A stretch of 64,000 nucleotides of DNA from Omphiscola glabra (Eukaryota > Mollusca > Gastropoda > Lymnaeidae): positions 6,840,488 through 6,904,487 of the forward strand of contig OZ024806.1 of assembly GCA_964017045.1 (NCBI GenBank). Direction: 5' to 3'. The number at the start of each line of letters is the position of its first letter. The first letter of the stretch is position 1. This document shows, piece by piece, positions 55,397 to 64,000 of this stretch. The position numbers were made by a program, and so were the translations under genes. The notes below the pieces were generated by a model, which saw only the letters and a list, made by a program, of their open reading frames with translations, made no database searches and was not told where the DNA came from.

Positions 55397-55704
55397 ACTT
55401 TATTTCAATTCAGTTTGTTGGTGTAGTGACTGTTAATTTAAGTAAAAATTATACTAGAAACTTACAAAACTCAATTTTAACTAAGCTGATTAACTCTTTG
55501 ACTCCAGTGAGCTGACTCGACCGACTCACCCATTTTAAGTTTTTCCCCCCCCCCCCCCATAATCAGACTGTAATGCTCATGATTTAATAATAGCTTTGTA
55601 ATTGCCGAAGCGGTGTAAAGGTTTGGTTACACCTCATTGTGTCTGGTAAGCCATTTGGCTTTTTTTGTCATTTGGTGGAAAAATTTGTTAATAAACCTAT
55701 AGCT
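55397..55704. other. 5' flank of archease
   Basis: AT-rich with a C-run at 55546-55557. No clear promoter element was seen. Any 5' UTR would begin here. Confidence 0.4.
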
Positions 55705-55932
55705 CAGGCCTGCACAACTCAAAATGTAAGGCGGGCCGTAATACTTAAAGAAAAACTTGTGCGGGCCGTAATACATTATTAAAAACTTGTGCGGGCCGAA
55801 AGATAATAGGACAGGAGGGAAAGCTATTAAGAAAATAATAATAATAAAGAATATTTCGTTACTTCGCGTGCCACCAAGTCAGTGCTGGCGGGCCGCATCG
55901 GCGGTCCGTGGGCCATATGTTGTGCAGACCTG
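55705..55932. mobile_element. 228-bp hAT-type MITE (third family)
   Basis: The ends CAGGCCTGCACAAC and GTTGTGCAGACCTG are inverted repeats with one mismatch. The flanks CTATAGCT (55697-55704) and CTATAGCC (55933-55940) agree at 7 of 8 bases. The inside has three GCGGGCCG repeats. It is non-coding. Confidence 0.82.
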
Positions 55933-55940
55933 CTATAGCC

Positions 55941-57178
55941 TATAGTAATTTCAAAGTAATTTGACATTTGTGAATTATTTGTCCAATAAATTTCCCATCT
56001 ATTTTTGTCTGTGCTGTTGTCAGTATTTGTTTTTATAGTCCAAGGCTATATCAAAATCATTTTATAGAATAGTAAATTCAGCTTCCTTTTCATTGATATA
56101 CAACACTTGTGGCTTTAGGTCTATCTCTTATATTAATCTCAGTCTCAGTATTTACATTTAAGTCTAATAGGGGTCTTGCTTTATGTATAACTGGTAAGAC
56201 CTTGGACATGGAAATACCCCCCCCTCCCCCCCCAAAGTCTAAGAGTAAGAAAGTTTAGAAAGGGCAGGGTGGCAAGATGAAAAGCTCTCAAAACTCATCT
56301 GACAATTAATCAGTGTCAACAGTCAAATTTTAATAGATCTGTTCTAAGTCTAATAAATGATTCATTCTTCAGTTATTGCTAATCTAGCCAATAAGCCCTT
56401 TCTGGGCTTTCTTTACAGTTAGGGGCCATCAATAAGGGGGGGCAGATTTTTGTGACGATGTGTGACGAGGGGGAGGGTGGGAGCTCAGCCAAATTTGACG
56501 TCACATGAAAAGTAGAATATTGTAGTAAAGAATTGCACTTAATAACCCTAAATTACAGACATTTTTAACATATTCTTTCATACAACAATCATCATTATTT
56601 TCTTTTTAAACTACAATCACTGAGAGAATCCGTGCAGGTATGTGAGGTCCCAATAATGGCATCTGATCAAGTTACAAGACACCAAGGCGGAGGGGACTCC
56701 CGGTGTAGTTGCAATGCCAGTTGTCAGAATTTATGGCTAAATGTGGACACAGGAGTCATAGAATTCGACCAGGCGATCACAGGAAGTGGTATGGAAAGAT
56801 AACAATGGTTGACCTTAGGGTGGGTGGTTGGTGGTAAATGCTCTAGGACAGGGACCCAGGGGGTGTGGTATCTTAGTACATGCTCTAGGGCAGGGATTCT
56901 TAACACTTTTTGCAGCCCTGCCGACCCACTCTGTTTTAAACACCACCACCCCCCAACACTTATAAATTATATTGCAATAAAATTAAAAATAATTAAACAA
57001 TTTAGTTTTCGTAGTTTTATTTCTTTCATTAACTTTATAAGCAAGGGAAAAAATTAATTAATAAAAGCAATGCGCCAACAAAATTCACAAGAAACACATT
57101 TACTGCTGCTAATCAAAATACGTACAAACTAATTTTTTTTAAAAAGCAGAAACAGCTAGCAATGGCAGCAATTACAAC
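55941..57178. other. intergenic; fragments of MITEs
   Basis: At 56421-56510 GGGGCCATCAATAAGG, GTGACGATGTGTGACGAGG and TTTGACGTCAC form a block that has a same-orientation relative at about 57905-58018. At 56892 CAGGGATTCTTAAC resembles a hAT left end. No gene was found. Confidence 0.45.
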
Positions 57179-57714
57179 CAGTGGCGTAGCTAGGGTTGGT
57201 GTCACTCAGTCCAGTACACTCGTGGTGTCAACCACCCCCCACTCCCTCGACTTCCACGATGTAGTTCTTCTTGTTTAACTTAATCCAAAGTATTGAAGGT
57301 CAGGAGGTAAATGAATTTAAGAACTGTGACATGTACTTAGAATTGCTCATTGTTATTATAATGTTATCAAAGGATAGTTTTACTTCTCAGAATTTAGATA
57401 ATTATAGCTCCTGTCACAAACAAAAGTTACCGAACACTTCATTTGGCGTTAAAAAATGGTCAAAACGATGTGTTTCTGACCTAATAATATGGTAACGTAA
57501 TTGTTGACGCATCACCTTTGAAATTTTAACAAAAATGCATTTTTATTGGTTACATGAGTGGAAAATATGGCATATGTGTCATCTGTAATCCTTTTGTGGA
57601 TTTTGGTTAGACTGAGCAGTGTTTGCTCTGCAAATACGAAATTTTTCAATTTGATGTCACCCCCTGAGATGGTGTCACTCCCATGCGGCCCGCAGCCCCC
57701 TAGCTACGCTACTG
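57179..57714. mobile_element. 536-bp TIR element, shorter relative of 14848-15544
   Basis: It begins with the same CAGTGGCGTAGCTAGGGTTG and ends CTAGCTACGCTACTG. Shared internal phrases (TAACAAAAATGCA-like region, 'ttggtta...actgagcagt', GGTGTCAC near the right end) show it is a deleted, diverged copy of the same family. The flanks ATTACAAC and AATACACC agree at 6 of 8 bases. Confidence 0.7.
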
Positions 57715-58756
57715 AATACACCTCAGGGCTGGGGAGGTACTTTTACCGCTGGATAAGAACCACTTTTTTTAGTGAAATGTTCCTGACACAGGTGTAGTAA
57801 TTTGATATCCACGGGAGGGGAATTTCTTAAGGGGTTTGTTAAGGACAGTAGTGGACACAGGGACTTTTTAAAAGGAAGGGGGGGTGTAGAGATTTGTGAC
57901 ATTATATTTTAGGTGGGGGTCTAACTTTTTGTGACGATTTGTGACGATGGGTGGAGGGGGGGGGGGGTCAAAAATTGGCAAAATTTGCGTGACGTCATTT
58001 ATGGATGGCCCCTTAACTCAGTTATGCAAAATCATGTGTAGCCTGCGCCTACTTGGCCTTCACTGTAGTGTCACTCACTGTGAGTGTGACGGTGGCTTTA
58101 CTTTTTACACTACCGCTGCAACAGCAACGTTTAACTGTAACTTAATTTACTTACAACTTAATTAACTACAACCACCGGCACCATGATAATTAAAGTTACA
58201 TTAAAGAGTTTCAAATAAATAAATGGTTTTTAAAAATCAGATTCAGTTGTAATTGTCCATTAGAATATAATAGTCTAAGATAACGCGGTTTTGGTAGGTT
58301 TTTACATTACAATCGACGGCTGATTCCTAATTGTTTATCCATGACGTCATTTGCGTGGATTCACTCCCCTTAATAGAGTTACATTTTCATTAATATGACG
58401 GTGGCAAATTTTTATTGATTTTTATTGGTTGATTAATTATAATTTTTAAAATTTCATTGGTTGGCCTATTAAATATGTTAATAAGCGCCGCCAAGCGGCG
58501 CCATTTTTTAAGATAATCTTAGAGGGTGAGCACGCTGTGTTTCATTAATTTTTGGATATTCTTTTCGTTGGAACCTGAAATAAAGTGTGTAAAAGTGTAT
58601 TCCATGAAAATGTAAGTTGGGTTTTCATTACTTCTTTATTTTATAATTAATTTTGGCCATTTTTCTTTATTTTTTAAAAATTTTCCTACTTTTCAGGGTC
58701 AAAACCCAGCGCCACGTTAGGCTAAGGAGAGTGTCAAAATGCTGGTTCCGATAGGT
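57715..58756. other. intergenic; MITE fragment and a GC-rich hairpin
   Basis: 57905-58018 is the second GTGACGATTTGTGACGATGG / GACGTCATTTATGGATGGCC block. At 58486-58502 GCGCCGC-CAA-GCGGCGC is a 7-bp-arm hairpin in otherwise AT-rich DNA. No coding gene was recognised. Confidence 0.45.
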
Positions 58757-58915
58757 CAAAACCCTGTTAGGGAGAGGGTCAAAACCCTGTTAGGGAGAGG
58801 GTAAAAACCCTGTTAGGGAGAGGGTCAAAACCCTGTTAGGGAGAGGGTCAAAACCCTGTTAGGGAGAGGGTCAAAACCCTGTTAGGGAGAGGGTCAAAAC
58901 CCTGTTAGGGAGGAA
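58757..58915. repeat. 23-bp minisatellite, 7 copies, TTAGGG-containing
   Basis: CCCTGTTAGGGAGAGGGTC plus AAAA recurs seven times at 23 bp. Each unit contains CCCTGTTAGGG, a short inverted repeat. GGTTAGGGTGAGGG follows at about 58928. The TTAGGG words are interspersed, not a telomere array. Confidence 0.92.
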
Positions 58916-59018
58916 TTTAGGGTTCAGGTTAGGGTGAGGGATAGATTTAGATCATTTTTTCATTTTTAAAAACTTTTTATTCGTAATTTTAGCAAAAAAC
59001 ATGAGTTATTTTATTTTT

Positions 59019-59098
59019 CCATGGCCGCCATCTTGGTTGTCCCGACCCGTGAACACGTAAAAGTTCGCGGGTCGGGGCAACCAAGATGGCGGCCATGG
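59019..59098. repeat. 80-bp palindrome, 36-bp arms and 8-base loop
   Basis: The left arm (59019-59054) begins CCATGGCCGCCATCTTGG and the right arm (59063-59098) ends CCAAGATGGCGGCCATGG. The loop is ACGTAAAA. The arms differ at two places, both T on the left facing G on the right. A + strand transcript would therefore pair all 36 positions with two G-U wobbles, while a - strand transcript would have two A-C mismatches. Each arm holds an AAGATGGCGGC motif of the YY1-binding type. Confidence 0.93.
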
Positions 59099-60289
59099 TA
59101 AAAGACGCGGATAGATCTCTCAGAATTTACCCAATCGACAATTCTTACCAATATGATCAATGTAAGACTTTAGGTAAAGTAAACTTTGTAAATTGGACAA
59201 GAGTAGTCTCCCTTACTTTACGGTGTAATGAGAAATATGTAGCGGTCTGATGCATTTTAGGCCTACTTTTTTTTTTTCCACGAAAAACTAAACTTTTTAT
59301 ACATATTTTTTTTTTAAATTTGAACTTTTTTGGTTTGGCCGAAATGTTAAAATCTCATTTATTATTCCTTTTAAATAAATAATTTAAACTAAAAATTTAA
59401 AGTTATCAGTATATTTTTTTTTTAGTTTAGAAATCCGGATTTCTTTTTATGACTACAGCGTTTAATATAATTAAAATGTGCAACCATGATTAATAGACAT
59501 CATCACCATTACATTATTAAAACTATAAACATAAATTTTGTTTCAATAAAGCAGCAAGAGCTATTAGCATGTTTGAACAAAATCTCAGGAGGTGTTTACC
59601 TAAAAAGTACAAATATTATAACAATAGTATCTCTTTGTTGTCTCGGTTTTTAATATTTGTTCTAAATATTAGTTCTTATAAAAATTAGTTTCTCAAACTT
59701 GTTAGGGACTCAAGAGCTCATTAGGATGCATAATAATATATTAAGATTGGAAACCTCTGAATATATGGTTTAACCTTTTAAAACCAGGAACGTTATAGAT
59801 CGTTCGCATTTCGGCTTAACTGTCAGTTGCAAAATATTATTATTGTTATTAGATGTTTCAAGTTTGAAACTAGCCAGAAGAGAATGTGTGACTGGAGTAG
59901 CAATGCTTCCCCCACAACTATAATCAAGCTGACAATTCATGCCCTAAATTCTGTCATTGTCATTTGTTTTCACAGCAACTCTTGGAGTACCTTGATAATC
60001 TCCAATGATTAAGCTCCCTTAGTTCTTGAAACTCTGTGACAAGAACAAGGCGGCTTTTATTTAAATTTAAAGCTCGACCACAATGAACTTTAAACAGGAT
60101 CCAATGACTTATTTTATAATATAAAATATGATAAGATGCTTTTATTGATACAGACTTTAATGGAAATTAGCTTTGATTATATGACACATCTTGATTTCAG
60201 TTGTGAATGACTTTGTACAAGTAGTTGAGGTTATTAAAATTGGTCTGTAGCAAGGCCATAGGTGAACCATTGTATGATAACGTCAAGGC
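59099..60289. other. intergenic, nothing recognised
   Basis: AT-rich unique sequence with frequent stops in every frame. Confidence 0.45.
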
Positions 60290-60530
60290 TGCGTTCTCTC
60301 CCCTGTCCTGTTTACAATATATACCACTGATATTCAAAGCAACACCGTTCCTTATAATAAAATTTGCTGATGATACCACCATCCTTGGCTTACTATCTAA
60401 GGGAGACGGCTTATACCGCAACTTAATTACAAGCTTTATCAATTGGTGCGATGAAAATTTTCTCCAGCTGAATGTCTCAAAAAAAAAAGGTAATGGTTGT
60501 TGATTTCCGGAGGGGGAAGCACCAGATTAC
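60290..60530 (+). mobile_element. LINE reverse-transcriptase fragment (broken)
   Basis: The translated + strand reads KFADDTTILGL followed by a GDG..YR.L motif, SFINWCDENFLQLNVSK and, after a shift in frame at an A-run at about 60480-60489, VMVVDFRRGKH. FADD is the catalytic box of reverse transcriptase. The WC..N.L.LN..K and VDFRRG phrases are typical of non-LTR retrotransposons of the CR1/L2/Rex kind. The frameshift and missing flanking domains make it a dead fragment. Confidence 0.82.
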
Positions 60531-60546
60531 AGATCTCAACATCTGG

Positions 60547-60757
60547 GTGCTGTGTGGCCGAGTGGTCTAAAATGACTCTAACCAAATAGCTGGTGGTCTG
60601 GAGTTCAATCCCCACCAACATTACAAGCACCACGGGTGGGTGGGACTCGTTAGCCCTGGACGGCAACTCATCTAAGAGAAGGCAAGCTCTGAATTCAAAC
60701 CAGGAGCCAGAATGATCAACAAATTGATAGCGGGCCTTCAAATATAAGAAGAAGATA
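60547..60757 (+). mobile_element. tRNA-derived SINE
   Basis: TGGCCGAGTGG at 60555-60565 is a tRNA A box (Leu/Ser type) and AGTTCAATCC at 60602-60611 a B box, placed as in a tRNA gene. The tRNA-like head is followed by an unrelated body ending GGGCCTTCAAATATAAGAAG and a GAA-rich tail. The tail phrase GGAGCCAGAATGATCAA is shared with the fragment at 29236-29300. It is joined directly to the LINE fragment on its left. The acceptor stem does not close properly, so it is not a functional tRNA. Confidence 0.82.
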
Positions 60758-61827
60758 AAAAATCAAATTGTAGAGAAAGTAGAGACTTAAAAAGACCATT
60801 AATAATAAGCTAATATGGCATGAGCATGGCAAAATGTTGTATAAAAAATTCAACCAAAGACTTCTCTATTTAAAAAAAACTGTACAATTTCGGCATAAAC
60901 AATTAAGTCGTTAACTTGTTTTACAGGGAACAATGGGAAGCCTACTTAATTTAAGTATTACCTGATGGTGCGGGAATTCATCGTCTCATATTAAAAAACG
61001 AATAAACAGAACTACTGTAAACAAAAAAAAAAAAAAATTTTTGGATGATACATCCCACCCTCTTCATCACAGATACTTAGGATCCGTACGGGACGAATTC
61101 TATCTATCAGGGCGAGGACTGAAAGATATAAAAATTATTTTGTTCCCCAATCTGTACAAATTTACCAGCGTGCTTCCCAGTAGTCACAAATCTTAATGAG
61201 AACTAATAAGTCCCAGTTATGACTAAGGGAGCTCACTGAATGGCTTTTTTTTGTTGTTTTTTTTAGTGAAAAAATTTAATGTAGATTTCTTGTTTTCAAA
61301 ATGTTATAGTTGAAAAATGTGGACTTTATAAATATATCTAGTTATTTATGTGCTGAAAATATGTATGTACAATGCAATCAAAAAACATTTCCACTTGTTT
61401 GGATCAATAAAACTAAAAGAATTTTATCTTATCACAGATGGATTTATTAATATTATAACTATTAAATTCAATTTTAAAAAAATTAACAGTTTTTCTATTA
61501 ATTTTTTTTTGTTCACATTTACTGAATAAATCAATCACATACAAAAATGCATTAGCAATTCTGTAGTAGCGCTTATAGATAAATCAATAACCATCGGAAC
61601 AATAACACATGAAACAGAAACAAGATGTGTTTGTTAATACAGAAATTATTTATTATTTTTAATGAGAACATCAGATAAGTCTAGACTCGTACACCTTAGC
61701 TCCAAGAAAAAATGTTATATTCTATCCTCCAGTTAAATGTCATTAACTAAATAACTTCCAATAAATTTCTTTTAGTTATCCACACACAAACAAAAACTTT
61801 TGATGCTATTAGTAGTATTAGTTCCCT
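60758..61827. other. intergenic, nothing recognised
   Basis: AT-rich DNA. It may include the 3' end of the EARS2 transcript if that reads through the array at 61828-62230. Confidence 0.4.
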
Positions 61828-62230
61828 TCCATTTTACTAACATACTCTCCATTTACAAACATACTCTCCATTTACTAAAATACTCTCCATTTACTAACAC
61901 ACTCTCCATTTACTAACACACTCTCTATTTACTAACACACTCTCTATTTACTAACACACTCTACATTTACTAACATACTCTACATTTACTAACATACTCT
62001 CCATTTACTAACATACTCTCCATTTACTAACATACTCTCCATTTACTAAAATACTCTCCATTTACTAACACACTCTCCATTTACTAACACACTCTCTATT
62101 TACTAACACACTCTACATTTACTAACATACTCTCCATTTACTAACATACTCTCCATTTACTAACATACTCTCCATTTACTAACATACTCTCCATTTACTA
62201 ACATACTCTCCATTTACTAACATACTCTAC
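61828..62230. repeat. 19-bp minisatellite, about 21 copies
   Basis: CATTTACTAACATACTCTC with variants (ACACACTCTCT, AAATACTCTCC, ACATACTCTAC) recurs at 19 bp. Variant order is partly repeated, so multi-unit blocks were copied. It lies just beyond the EARS2 stop and may be in its 3' UTR or flank. Confidence 0.93.
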
Positions 62231-62236
62231 ATAGCG

Positions 62237-62242
62237 TTTTTA
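62237..62242 (-). terminator. possible non-canonical poly(A) signal for EARS2
   Basis: TATAAA on the - strand (context AATATAAAAACG), about 125 bases after the stop. No AATAAA is closer, so this is only a candidate. Confidence 0.25.
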
Positions 62243-62366
62243 TATTGCATGAGAAATCTCTAAAAATGTACAAAATAAATTTTTTTAGTTTTTCTTCATT
62301 TGAATACACAGAATTGAACAAAACAATCTTCCACAGGTCTGTGTTGGTCTAAGCCAGTTGGTCCTG

Positions 62367-62492
62367 CTAACTGCTGGCCAGCTGGTCAGTGTTGGGTGTG
62401 AGGTGTTGAACCACCTTCAGTGCAGTCTCTAGCCTAAGTAACACATTCTCCTTGCCAATGACTGTCATCATTTCAGCTACTGGGGCACCTTG
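62367..62492 (-). CDS. EARS2: glutamyl-tRNA synthetase, mitochondrial type, last exon
   Basis: 126 nt on the - strand, from acceptor AAATGAACCAG to TAG at 62367-62369. It encodes QGAPVAEMMTVIGKENVLLR and 21 more residues. The G-x-P-V-x-E-M-M-x-x-x-G-K-E phrase and the following amphipathic helix are the C-terminal end of the anticodon-binding domain of bacterial/mitochondrial-type glutamyl-tRNA synthetases. The exon joins the upstream one in phase 0 to give LLRTSLTGLK-QGAPVAEMM, uninterrupted conserved sequence. The enzyme charges tRNA-Glu in mitochondria. Two exons cannot fully exclude a non-mitochondrial paralogue. Confidence 0.85.
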   Translation of the reverse strand, partial: QGAPVAEMMTVIGKENVLLRLETALKVVQHLTPNTDQLASS

Positions 62493-63678
62493 CTGGTTCA
62501 TTTGAAAAAAAATTAATTAAAATTAATAATTAGATAAGGCTGACTTCAAGCAGTCACAAACGTTTTAAACTATTTATTTTATCTCTGCAACTTTACTTCA
62601 GAAAACTAGTCACTGGTCACAAAATGGAAGGGGCAGGGGACAGAAACACCCTCATAGATTATTTTAAGGGAAACTAATTCTTTTATATAAAAAAATGCCA
62701 CTCCAACCTGATTCTCCAGATCTTTGAATGCAACATTAATGATTTAAGGACTTTATGATTTAATGAATAAATAATTTTATGATTTAATGACTAAATTATT
62801 TTATGATTTAATGATGAAATGATTTTGTCACTTAATGAATTAATCACTTAATGATTCAAAGACTTAAATGACTTAATGATTCAATTACTTCAACGACTTA
62901 ATTATTCAATGACTTAATGATTTAATGACTAAATAATTTTATGATTTAATGACTAAATTATTTTATGATTTAATGACAAAATGATTTTATCACTAAATGA
63001 ATTAATCACTTAATGATTCAATGACTTATTGATTCAATGACTTCAATGACTTAATGATTTAATGACTTAGTGATTTAATGATTTAATGACTTCATGATTT
63101 AATGACTTCATGAGTCAATGACTTAAATGACTTAATGATACAATGATTTAATGACTTAGATTCAATGACTTAAATTACTTTATGATTCAATGACTTAAAG
63201 ATTCAATGACTTAAATGACTAAATGATTCAATGACTTAAATGACTTAATGATTTAATGACTTAATGATTCAATGACTTAAATGACAATGATTCTATGACT
63301 TAAATGACTTATTGATTCAATGACTTAATGATTCAATGACTTAATGATTTAATGACTTAATGATTTAATGACTTAATGATTCAATCACTTAAATGACAAT
63401 GATTCTATGACTTAATGATTAAATGACTTACTGATTAAATGATTTAATGACTTAGATTCAATGACTTAAATTACTTTATGATTCAATGACTTAAATGACT
63501 CAATGACTTAATGATTTAATGACTTAATGATTCAATGACTTAAATGACAATGATTCTATGACTTAATGATTCAATGACTTACTGATTAAATGACTTAATG
63601 ACTTAAATGACTTAATGATTTAATGACTTAAATGACTTAATGATTTAATGACTCAAATGACTTAATGCTAAATCAAAC
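62493..63678 (-). other. phase-0 intron of EARS2, 1,186 bp
   Basis: It begins GTTTGA at 63678 and ends AACCAG at 62493 on the - strand. Most of it is the ATGACTTA repeat listed next. Confidence 0.82.
62745..63668. repeat. ATGACTTA-type short tandem repeat in EARS2 intron
   Basis: AATGACTTAATGATTT/C units (8-bp half units AATGACTT and AATGATTC in mixed order) continue for about 0.9 kb with irregular spacing. Sub-blocks such as AATGACAATGATTCTATGAC recur. It is almost free of G-C pairs. Confidence 0.92.
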
Positions 63679-63942
63679 CTTTAATCCGGTCAGTGAAGTT
63701 CTCAGGAGAGCGAAATATTTCTGGGGCTTCAATTTTTGCTTTTTGGCAAACAGTTTCAGTTCCTCCCCCAAGTGGCTGGTGCTGAAGTCCTTCAACGAAG
63801 AGACCCAGGCCTGAAAGTCTGACAAGATTTCTGCAGCGCTCGTCTCCATGGCGACCAGCTCAGACAGCTGTGTTTGGGTTGGGGTGACCCACAAATACTC
63901 CAAGTCTGGCTTGACAAAGTCTGAAAGTAGACTTGTCCGCTC
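63679..63942 (-). CDS. EARS2: glutamyl-tRNA synthetase, mitochondrial type, penultimate exon
   Basis: 264 nt (88 codons) on the - strand, acceptor AACTTTCAG, donor GTTTGA. It starts ERTSLLSDFVKPDLEYLW and ends KYFALLRTSLTGLK, the anticodon-binding helical bundle of the synthetase. Both borders are phase 0. An in-frame ATG inside the exon is not the gene start. The catalytic Rossmann domain with its HIGH-type and KMSKS-type motifs must lie to the right, outside the window. Confidence 0.87.
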
Positions 63943-64000
63943 CTGAAAGTTTAAGATGAAAGTCAGGACAAAATTATGTTACCTAAGAAAAACAAAAATT
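63943..64000 (-). other. partial EARS2 intron at window edge
   Basis: This is intronic sequence upstream of the acceptor at 63943-63944. The window ends before the preceding exon. Confidence 0.7.

Noticed and set aside
58757..58945. Interstitial telomere array.
   Set aside because: TTAGGG words occur once per 23-bp unit rather than in direct tandem.
60547..60620. Functional tRNA gene (Leu/Ser-like A and B boxes).
   Set aside because: The acceptor and anticodon stems do not close, and the sequence continues into a SINE body with a tail found elsewhere in the window.

Overview
This window looks like animal nuclear DNA, most likely from a gastropod mollusc. The genes have introns with GT-AG borders. 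Intergenic and intronic DNA is AT-rich and full of minisatellites. There are many short hAT-type transposon copies, including at least seven SPIN-like elements, a family already reported from a pond snail. No operons, bacterial-type genes, CRISPR arrays or convincing free-standing tRNA or rRNA genes are visible. The assignment to snail is an inference from repeat content and gene structure. No species is claimed.

Three protein-coding genes can be supported. (1) On the + strand, a class A (rhodopsin-like) G-protein-coupled receptor of 632 residues is made of two coding exons, 13755-13933 and 36048-37767. They are separated by a 22.1-kb intron that splits the protein just after transmembrane helix 1. 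More than half of that intron is tandem repeat. (2) On the - strand, 55396 down to 49865, is a complete archease gene (ZBTB8OS-type, cofactor of the tRNA ligase RTCB). It has nine coding exons giving 163 residues, one of them only 11 nt long, and a clear AATAAA after the stop. (3) On the - strand at the right edge are the last two coding exons of a glutamyl-tRNA synthetase, best matched to the mitochondrial enzyme (EARS2). The rest of that gene lies beyond the window. Archease and EARS2 are head-to-tail and both serve tRNA metabolism, but 7 kb separates them and nothing shows co-regulation.

Layout: 1-13754 is intergenic DNA upstream of the receptor, with about ten minisatellites and several hAT MITEs. 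13755-37797 is the receptor gene. Its intron carries, in order, a 697-bp TIR element, a 56-bp array, GA-rich arrays, a 6-kb array of about 25-bp units with higher-order structure, a 2.6-kb perfect 12-bp satellite, and a 24-bp array. 37798-49786 is intergenic, with a 39-copy 31-bp array, a 1.2-kb array near 45 kb and four SPIN-like copies. 49787-55396 is archease, whose last intron holds a 2-kb 21-bp array. 55397-62366 is intergenic, with hAT and TIR elements, a 36-bp-arm palindrome, a broken LINE reverse transcriptase and a tRNA-derived SINE. 62367-64000 is the EARS2 3' end, with a repeat-filled intron.

Summed by span, tandem repeats make up roughly a third of the window. Because many repeat units are multiples of 3 or lack stops, they produce long open frames on both strands. 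These are treated here as repeats, not genes. I found no clear undescribed multi-gene system. The strongest unusual items are the archease microexon, the perfect 12-bp satellite with its apparent seed in a neighbouring 56-bp repeat, the SPIN-like elements and the long hairpin at 59.0 kb.
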